DNA of 19,168 nucleotides from JAZLJD01 sp045617725 (GTDB taxonomy: Bacteria > Bacillota > Clostridia > Lachnospirales > Lachnospiraceae): assembly GCA_045617725.1 (NCBI GenBank), contig JAZLJD010000079.1, positions 1-19,168 of the forward strand. Direction: 5' to 3'. The position numbers and the translations under genes were made by a program. Positions 14,146 through 19,168 of this stretch are shown here, in pieces. The number at the start of each line of letters is the position of its first letter. The first letter of the stretch is position 1. The notes under the pieces were generated by a model. It worked only from the letters and a program-made list of their open reading frames with translations, had not been told where the DNA came from and made no database searches.

Positions 14146-15323
14146 AATTTCCTCCATAACCACGCGAGCATTTTAAAGCCCACGCTCTTCTCTTTTGCGT
14201 TGTAAGTTCCTTCTCTATTCACAGTATCCTGATACTGTTGCAAGCTTTCATCAAAATCAATGGTAAAAAAGTAATTCTCCCTTATAACATCCCCGCTCAG
14301 CGTTGCCGCTTCCGTCGGGATGCGTGCCGACTTTATCGTGTAATCGCGGAAATAAACGAGTTCCGCCGCCAGTTGTTTGCAAAGCTCCCTGCTTATGTTC
14401 GTTCGTATCAGCGGGAAGATTTCCCGGGCAAAACGGTCGGCCGTTTCGACATCCCAGGTCTTCATCTGCTGCACCAAAAGTTGTATCAGTTCACGCTGTC
14501 TGGCATTTCTGCCCGCCTCGTAGCCGTCCGTATAACGAACCCGCATATACGCAAGGGCCTGCCTTCCGTTTAAAAGCTGAAGCTCGCCGACACTGCTTAC
14601 ATCGATTAAGTCCTTTTTTTCATCCGCTTCTCCGGCCAAACGATTCAGGTCAATAATGTAATAGCGGTTCATGGTCGCGATTTCGTCTTCGGTAAGTGCC
14701 ACATAGATGCCGCCGAAAAAGTTTATGATGGTCTCCATCGCGTCGAAGTTCACCATGGCTACCGCATCCGGCACAATTCCATAGTTTTCCTTAATGGTTT
14801 CAAGCAAAAGCTCCGTGCCGCCCCACTCAAAGGCCTGGTTCAGGCGGTGGTTCTGATACCCAGGAATCTCCACCATGGTATCACGCATAATGCTGGTGAG
14901 CGTTACCGTCTTCTCCTTCGTATTCACGCTTAAAAGAATCATAACATCCGAGCGGCTCTTGTAATCATGTCCACGGGAATCGTTGCCCAAAAGCAGGATG
15001 TCGATGGTATCCGTTTCATATTTGTCGGGAAAGGTCAGGCGTTTCGTGTGGTTGATTGCCGCACTGTAGTCAAGATTCACGATTTCGGAAGGATCCGCGA
15101 CTTTCACGGACAGCTTGTCGGAAACAAGATTCTCCGTATCCGGAATATTGTCGGAAAGCTCGCCGCTTCGCACATCAAGAAGCTCATAATACCTGTCAAA
15201 AATACGATGAGCGCAGATGCGACCGACCTCAAATATGGATACAAAAAGAAGGAGAATAATGATTATGGTGATCACAACTCTCCTCCAAAATTTTTGAACT
15301 TGTCCCTTCCTGTTCCGTTTCAA
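14133..15323 (-). CDS. LytR-CpsA-Psr (LCP) family cell-envelope protein
   Basis: A 396-residue type II membrane protein: short basic cytoplasmic start (MKRNRKGQVQKFWRR), one membrane helix (about 16-34), then an extracellular LCP domain from about residue 105. LCP motifs are IDILLLGNDSRG (107-118), SDVMILLSVN (125-134), LTSIMRDTMVEIPG (142-155), RLNQAFEWGG (160-169), and ALAYMRVRY...GRNARQRELI (256-280), which carries the conserved pyrophosphate- and Mg-binding Arg/Asp residues. LCP enzymes transfer polyprenyl-phosphate-linked glycopolymers onto peptidoglycan. The start is TTG at 15323, since no in-frame ATG lies nearby; a weak AAGGG site is 6-7 nt upstream and a better AAGGAG is 14 nt upstream. 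Its last 13 nt overlap the alpha-galactosidase start. No terminator is seen between it and the upstream ribbon-helix-helix gene. Confidence 0.9.
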   Translation of the reverse strand: MKRNRKGQVQKFWRRVVITIIIILLLFVSIFEVGRICAHRIFDRYYELLDVRSGELSDNIPDTENLVSDKLSVKVADPSEIVNLDYSAAINHTKRLTFPDKYETDTIDILLLGNDSRGHDYKSRSDVMILLSVNTKEKTVTLTSIMRDTMVEIPGYQNHRLNQAFEWGGTELLLETIKENYGIVPDAVAMVNFDAMETIINFFGGIYVALTEDEIATMNRYYIIDLNRLAGEADEKKDLIDVSSVGELQLLNGRQALAYMRVRYTDGYEAGRNARQRELIQLLVQQMKTWDVETADRFAREIFPLIRTNISRELCKQLAAELVYFRDYTIKSARIPTEAATLSGDVIRENYFFTIDFDESLQQYQDTVNREGTYNAKEKSVGFKMLAWLWRKLWQQ

Positions 15324-15380
15324 TAGAGTCCCTTACGCTCCTTGTCATAATACGCTAAACCGTCATTACGAGTTTACCAC
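15324..15380 (-). promoter_or_regulatory. Short gap before the LCP gene; possible promoter
   Basis: This 57-nt gap contains TATTAT on the minus strand (near 15350) that could be a -10 element, with AAACTC at the -35 distance, which is weak. There is no terminator hairpin for the upstream operon, so read-through into the LCP gene is possible. Confidence 0.25.
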
Positions 15381-15590
15381 TTACGACCTTGTATCTTCAA
15401 GGTTAATATTGAGCGGAGCATCTATTTCTTCCCCGACGTACTTGCCATTCTTCTTTCGTTGCCGGACACATTCCGTCAACAGATATTCAATCTGGCCGTT
15501 GACCGAGCGGAAGTCATCTTCCGCCCATTCGGCCAGTGCATTATACAGTTTTTCGTTCAGTCGCAACGGGACCTGTTTTTTTTCGCCCAT
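15381..15590 (-). CDS. Small ribbon-helix-helix (Arc-like) DNA-binding protein
   Basis: A 69-residue protein. MGEKKQVPLRLNEKLYNALAEWA matches the Arc/CopG ribbon-helix-helix pattern: an N-terminal beta strand (QVPLRLN), helix A (EKLYNALAEWAEDD), a turn, and helix B (SVNGQIEYLLTECVRQRKK). Such proteins dimerise and bind palindromic DNA through the strand. The C-terminal 20 residues are polar and probably unstructured. The gene starts 18 nt after the SPFH gene with an AAGGA site, so it is the last member of the ABC-permease-SPFH unit. No toxin gene is adjacent, which argues against an antitoxin role. It may regulate its own operon, whose promoter holds a perfect palindrome; this is inference. 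Confidence 0.75.
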   Translation of the reverse strand: MGEKKQVPLRLNEKLYNALAEWAEDDFRSVNGQIEYLLTECVRQRKKNGKYVGEEIDAPLNINLEDTRS

Positions 15591-15608
15591 AAATCAACAT
15601 CCTTAAAA

Positions 15609-16598
15609 TTAGTAAAGGCTGCCGGAATTTACAACCGGCTGTGCATCATGATTACCGCAAAGAACAACGAGCAGGTTGGAAACCATTGCCGCTTTTCTTT
15701 CTTCATCCAGTGTACATACCTGATTCTCATTAAGGCGGGCAAGTGCCATTTCAACCATTCCGACGGCGCCGTCCACGATCATCTTACGCGCATCAATGAT
15801 GGCAGAAGCCTGCTGACGCTGCAGCATGACGGCTGCGATTTCGGGCGCATAAGCAAGGTAAGTGATACGGGACTCCAGAATTTCGATGCCGGCTGCGGAA
15901 ACGCGGGTCTGGATTTCCTCTTTGATGCGGGCTGCAACGATTTCTGCGGAACCACGAAGGGAACCTTCGTCAGCCTGACCATCTCCGGTGGTGTCGACGT
16001 TTTCAGCAACATCGTAAGGGTAAATACGAACAATCTCACGCAGTGCGGAATCACACTGGAGGGATAAGAATTCCTTGTAGTTTTCAACATTGAATACGGC
16101 CTTGGCGGTGTCAACGATACGCCAGGTTACCGCGATACCGATTTCCACAGGATTGCCGAGACAGTCGTTAATTTTCTGCTTGGCGTTGTTTAGGGTCATT
16201 ACCTTAAGGGAAATCGTCTTAACCGGTTGTGCGGGCATCGTATGGTTCATCAGTACGGGGGACACTTTGGTCTCCACATCCCCGCTCTGCGAAAGCTTGG
16301 TTTCGGCAGCCGGATTCAAGCTGACACAGAAGGGATTCACGTAGTAAAAGCCGTCTCCCTTCAAGGTTCCCACATACTTTCCGAAGAGGGTCAGCACCAG
16401 GGCCTCCTGCGGTTTTAAGATCTTAAGTCCCAGGAAATTAATCCAGCCAAGCATAATATAGGCTCCACAGACTACGGAAAGAAGGACGATTCCGTTAACG
16501 CCGCTGTAGACCATACCGCATATCGCCGCGATATATAAAAGGATAAAAAGAATCATCATTACCATACCGTTTTTGCCATTGTAAATTTTTTCAGTCAT
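15609..16598 (-). CDS. SPFH / band-7 domain membrane protein
   Basis: A 329-residue protein. The start at 16598 (MTEKIYNGKNG) is preferred because AAGGAG lies 9 nt upstream; upstream in-frame starts are too close to or before that site. Two hydrophobic segments (about 12-31 and 34-54) precede the SPFH domain (about 60-260) with KPQEALVLTLFGKYVGTLKGDGFYYVNPF. Further landmarks are a conserved FNVENYKEFLSLQCDSALREIVRIYPYD region and AAGIEILESRITYLAYAPEIAAVMLQRQQASAIIDAR, split here for length: the part from AAGIEILESR to QASAIIDAR is the helical hairpin that leads into the C-terminal coiled coil. Family members (stomatin, prohibitin, flotillin, HflK/C, YdfD-like) assemble into membrane rings and scaffolds. 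It lies 37 nt after the ABC permease and 18 nt before the ribbon-helix-helix gene, pointing to membrane-stress or efflux-linked function; its partner is not known. Confidence 0.88.
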   Translation of the reverse strand: MTEKIYNGKNGMVMMILFILLYIAAICGMVYSGVNGIVLLSVVCGAYIMLGWINFLGLKILKPQEALVLTLFGKYVGTLKGDGFYYVNPFCVSLNPAAETKLSQSGDVETKVSPVLMNHTMPAQPVKTISLKVMTLNNAKQKINDCLGNPVEIGIAVTWRIVDTAKAVFNVENYKEFLSLQCDSALREIVRIYPYDVAENVDTTGDGQADEGSLRGSAEIVAARIKEEIQTRVSAAGIEILESRITYLAYAPEIAAVMLQRQQASAIIDARKMIVDGAVGMVEMALARLNENQVCTLDEERKAAMVSNLLVVLCGNHDAQPVVNSGSLY

Positions 16599-16635
16599 AA
16601 TCATTATCTCCTTTTGTATTCGTTTTCGTAAAGGT

Positions 16636-18231
16636 TCATTCCTTCGCAAGTCGCATTACCCGAGAGTAACAGAATGCTGTCATAGCAGCTGCTATGACCA
16701 TAACAGTCAATATAACCGGCGTTCCGTTTAAGAACTTTCCAAATCCAACGATGCCTGCCATAAGGGCTATGGAGCCAAGCATCATGGGCAGGATATAAAC
16801 CGTAACTGCCGCACCCTGCTTTATTACCTCCACTTCATTCTCCCAGTCAAGGCGCATATGCTTCACACCGCACAGGCAGCCGAAACAGGTCGAGAAGAGG
16901 CACAGGATAACGCCCGTAATACTGTACAGCACAAGGTTTGGGATGCCAACCTGAAACGTAATCCCCAGGCAGATTGTTGCGAACAGATCAAACGGAATCG
17001 TGATGTACAGATTCATCAGCATCTTGCCTTTATAAAGGTCCTTTTTGGCGATGGGCATGCTTTGGATAATCCAGTAATTCCGGCCCTCCAGGGACGGGGA
17101 ACAGGCCGTTGTGGGAATCATTCCAACCATGAAATGCACCAAAATCGGGATAATCGGGAACACCTGTTCAAAATCAATCTCCATCTCCGCAAAGGGTTTG
17201 AAGATCTGGTCCGGACCAACGCACAAAACAACAACCGACAGAATAACTGCCATGATTTGTCCGACGCAGGCATTTGTTATGTAAACTGTTGACCCGATGA
17301 GTCTACGCCATTCCTTGTAAGCAATACTCTTTATCACGCTGCGTCCCTTGATATCGCGGGATTTCAGCTCCTGTGCTGCCACACTGCTTTTTAGCGATGA
17401 ATTAATCTGTCTGTAATAACGACCCAGTGCCCAGAAGAACAGTTCGAAGATTCCGATTGTAGTCAGGAGGAAGGCGGCTGTGTTGAGCGGATGGAAACCG
17501 GAAACGGACTGCCGAAACCATTCTGCGGGCGGATAATAACGGCCGATTCGGTTGCAAAATCCTGCTATGTCGCCCAAGATTACCTCTATATCATCGGTTT
17601 TGAAGACTGCATTCAGGATGAAGTTTAGGCAAAGGCACAGGATAATCAGCGCAAATGTCAGGACGATTTGAATCATCTTTTTGTTTTTTACGCCGGAGCC
17701 GGCCTTGGCGATCAGACTTCCGAGCAATGTGGCCACCACCATCGGAATGATGGGGAGCAACAGGGCAAATACCACCCAGATGAGACAGGAAAGCACCGAG
17801 GGTCGGGCGAAGTATCCGTACCCTACCAGCATCGGAATCGTGATGCAGGCGTACCAGGGCAGGCTTTTTAGGTACATATAAAGGAAACGGGCGGCTGCAA
17901 TGGTTTTTGTCGAAAAAGGCATTGCCATCAGGAGTTCATACTCCCTGAAATTGAACAGATACCCGTTCACCTTTAATACCGTAAACAGAAATGCCACGAT
18001 GGCCACGGCCAGACTGCAGAGAGTCGGAATGGCTTCCGCAAAACCGTAGAGTCCGTATCCAACAGACATCAGGGCGCTGTAGACTGCCAGCATCACATAG
18101 AGAATGCCAAAGCCTACATAACCGCCTATAATTTGGTTTCTCTTCTTTTTGTCCTGCGAATACTTAAGAATATTGCGGCCACTCGTCGACAAAAGGAGCG
18201 TCTTAACAAGCAACACGGTTTTATTTTTCAT
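16636..18231 (-). CDS. ABC transporter permease, large polytopic (YtrC / ABC-2-like)
   Basis: A 531-residue membrane protein with about 12 hydrophobic segments. The start at 18231 (MKNKTVLLVKTLLLS) is chosen because GGAGG is 7 nt upstream; a start at 18258 would ignore it. It overlaps the ATPase gene by 11 nt. After TM2 the sequence FNFREYELLMAMPFSTKTIAAARF (about residues 94-117) is the coupling-type segment common in ABC-2 permeases of Gram-positive bacteria: a FREYELL-x-x-MP(F/I)S motif. A second copy of a similar segment occurs at EGRNYWIIQSMPIAKKDLYKGK (about residues 386-407), suggesting a fused two-half permease. With the ATPase it forms an exporter or efflux system; the substrate is unknown, with antimicrobial peptides or lipids plausible from family habit only. 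Confidence 0.87.
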   Translation of the reverse strand: MKNKTVLLVKTLLLSTSGRNILKYSQDKKKRNQIIGGYVGFGILYVMLAVYSALMSVGYGLYGFAEAIPTLCSLAVAIVAFLFTVLKVNGYLFNFREYELLMAMPFSTKTIAAARFLYMYLKSLPWYACITIPMLVGYGYFARPSVLSCLIWVVFALLLPIIPMVVATLLGSLIAKAGSGVKNKKMIQIVLTFALIILCLCLNFILNAVFKTDDIEVILGDIAGFCNRIGRYYPPAEWFRQSVSGFHPLNTAAFLLTTIGIFELFFWALGRYYRQINSSLKSSVAAQELKSRDIKGRSVIKSIAYKEWRRLIGSTVYITNACVGQIMAVILSVVVLCVGPDQIFKPFAEMEIDFEQVFPIIPILVHFMVGMIPTTACSPSLEGRNYWIIQSMPIAKKDLYKGKMLMNLYITIPFDLFATICLGITFQVGIPNLVLYSITGVILCLFSTCFGCLCGVKHMRLDWENEVEVIKQGAAVTVYILPMMLGSIALMAGIVGFGKFLNGTPVILTVMVIAAAMTAFCYSRVMRLAKE

Positions 18232-18940
18232 TGGCGACCTCCAAAAAGACTTCCTCAAGAGACTGGTCCCCGATGATTTCCTCCGTTGGGCCCTGCGCTA
18301 TAATCCGGCCCTGCTTGATGATTGCGATTTTGTTGCACAGCTTCTCAGCCACATCCAGCACATGGGTGGAAAAGAACACGGCTGCGCCCTTCTCGCACAT
18401 TCCATGCATGATTTCCTTCAGCGTAAAGGACGCCTTCGGGTCCAGACCGACAAACGGCTCGTCCAAAACGAGAAGCTTCGGTTCATGAATCAGAGCGGAT
18501 ATAAGGGTTACCTTCTGTTTCATACCGTGTGAGTAAGATGAGATGGGGCTGCCCAAGGCATCGCGTATCTCAAATGCATCCGCATATTTATTAATCAGTT
18601 CGGTACGTCTGTTCAGGTCGACCCGGTACACATCCGCCACAAAATTCAGGAATTGAATTCCGGTAAGATTGTCGTAAATATCCGGATTGTCCGGAATGTA
18701 AGCGGTCAGCTGCTTGCACTGTACGGGCTCCGTCTTGACGGAATGACCGTCAATCAGGATTTCTCCCTCATCAAAATCCATAACACCCACTACCGCACGG
18801 ATCGTCGTGCTCTTTCCTGCTCCGTTGTGACCGATGAAACCGTAAATATCACCGCTCTCCACACAAATCGAAACATCGTCGCAGGCCTTCACGCCCTTTG
18901 CATATTCTTTTGTATAGTTCTTAATCTCAAGTACACTCAT
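18221..18940 (-). CDS. ABC transporter ATP-binding protein
   Basis: A complete 239-residue ATPase subunit. Walker A is GHNGAGKST (37-45), the signature is SYSHGMKQK (135-143), Walker B is LLVLDEP (156-162) with D-loop GLDP, and the H-loop is STHV (His193). The Q-loop region (about 78-88) reads TAYIPDNPDIYD, with P-D where Q is usual; this is normal for the CcmA/drug-exporter (COG1131) branch. It powers the overlapping permease in export. ATG 18940 has AAGGAGG 7 nt upstream. It is the first gene of the unit and has its own promoter with an overlapping palindrome (18957-18975). Confidence 0.95.
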   Translation of the reverse strand: MSVLEIKNYTKEYAKGVKACDDVSICVESGDIYGFIGHNGAGKSTTIRAVVGVMDFDEGEILIDGHSVKTEPVQCKQLTAYIPDNPDIYDNLTGIQFLNFVADVYRVDLNRRTELINKYADAFEIRDALGSPISSYSHGMKQKVTLISALIHEPKLLVLDEPFVGLDPKASFTLKEIMHGMCEKGAAVFFSTHVLDVAEKLCNKIAIIKQGRIIAQGPTEEIIGDQSLEEVFLEVANEK

Positions 18941-18956
18941 CGTTCGCCCTCCTTGA

Positions 18957-18975
18957 TGATATCATTATGATATCA
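18957..18975. promoter_or_regulatory. Perfect 19-bp palindromic operator TGATATCATAATGATATCA
   Basis: TGATATCAT-T-ATGATATCA on the plus strand is a perfect 9+1+9 inverted repeat. It fully covers the -10 hexamer of the ABC operon promoter (18972-18967), so a bound dimeric protein would block RNA polymerase. Candidate binders are a GntR/YtrA-type repressor encoded elsewhere (common for such ABC exporters) or the ribbon-helix-helix protein encoded at the end of this operon. Confidence 0.7.
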
Positions 18976-18994
18976 CTTTTATTTCTTTTGTCAA
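18967..18994 (-). promoter_or_regulatory. Sigma70-type promoter of the ABC / SPFH operon
   Basis: On the minus strand a consensus -35 TTGACA (18994-18989) is followed after 16 nt by TATCAT (18972-18967), about 27 nt upstream of the ATPase ATG. The foldback element copy 3 begins just 2 bp upstream of the -35 (18997), so no upstream activator site from the original context remains. Confidence 0.75.
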
Positions 18995-18996
18995 GC

Positions 18997-19168
18997 AATG
19001 GGGACGGGGGTTTCTGACACATTAAAGCGGTAAAGCAAAAAACGGCTCCACAGGGGGCCGAAGAGAGCAATTCATATAGAGACGAATCAATTAGCGAAGA
19101 GTTATGTGGTTGAGAAATGGATTGCGGAAGAGTCCTCTCGAAATAGAAAACGGCTCCCCGGGCCTTAG
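18997..19168. repeat. Foldback repeat element, copy 3 (one end; runs off the window)
   Basis: AATGGGGACGGGGGTTTCTGACACATTAAAG-type terminal sequence (18997-19035) matches the ends of the other two copies with few changes (TGACACA for TGTCACA). Inside, GAGAGCAATTCATATAGAG...GACGAATC...TAGCG-AGAGTT (19064-19103) corresponds to 4528-4566 of copy 2, so it is a relative of the long form. AAAACGGCTCC occurs twice (19039-19049 and 19147-19157), followed each time by a G/C-rich GGGCC. Only one end is visible; the other end lies right of the window. The end carries GGGGGTTT, the version found at the right ends of copies 1 and 2, which hints that this copy is inverted relative to them. Confidence 0.75.

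Noticed and set aside
15381..15590. The small ribbon-helix-helix gene as an antitoxin of a toxin-antitoxin pair.
   Set aside because: No small toxin-like ORF adjoins it; its neighbours are an SPFH gene and an LCP gene.
17275..17287. TGTTATGTAAACT, nearly identical to the triple repeat at 7788-7853.
   Set aside because: It is a single copy inside the permease coding sequence and is explained by the codons there. Probably chance.

Overview
The window reads as a chromosomal segment of a Clostridia-class Firmicute, most probably a Lachnospiraceae-type gut or rumen anaerobe. This rests on strong AGGAGG-type ribosome-binding sites, the style of the encoded proteins (LytR-CpsA-Psr protein, GH27 alpha-galactosidase, clostridial AspRS subtype, radical SAM protein, SPFH protein) and an ISLre2-like transposase start. 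All convincing genes are on the minus strand, so they are transcribed from right to left.

Layout from right to left (direction of transcription). (A) 18994-15381: a sigma70-type promoter whose -10 lies inside a perfect 19-bp palindrome drives an ABC ATPase, an overlapping membrane permease, an SPFH/band-7 protein and a small ribbon-helix-helix protein. (B) 15323-11683: an LCP-family cell-envelope protein, translationally coupled to a GH27 alpha-galactosidase with an inserted beta-sandwich-like domain, then a rhodanese-domain protein. (C) 11675-7744: an extended -10 promoter, a PAS-domain protein without a recognisable output domain, a radical SAM protein, and a membrane protein whose cytoplasmic tail carries a zinc ribbon and a cluster of eight cysteines in alternating Cys-Ala and Cys-Ala-His-Ser-Ser repeats. 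A strong intrinsic terminator closes this unit. (D) 7478-4866: an alpha/beta-hydrolase esterase, then aspS. (E) 4398-1906: a metallo-beta-lactamase-fold protein, then a GT39-like membrane glycosyltransferase. (F) 1805-390: a secreted protein with a duplicated domain. (G) 92-1: the beginning of an ISLre2-like transposase running off the left edge.

Two things stand out. First, three copies of one family of foldback (long inverted-repeat) elements occupy gene boundaries (243-384, 4410-4863, 18997-window end). They share a terminal motif of about 40 bp beginning AATGGGGACGGGGG, but their interiors differ in length and sequence. They look like non-autonomous mobile or palindromic repeats. Second, unit C pairs a radical SAM enzyme with a membrane-anchored Cys-rich tail through an 11-nt gene overlap. 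This arrangement suggests that the tail could be a substrate for peptide modification. That is an inference, and it is the best candidate for an undescribed system here.

No tRNA, rRNA, CRISPR array, replication origin or riboswitch was recognised.
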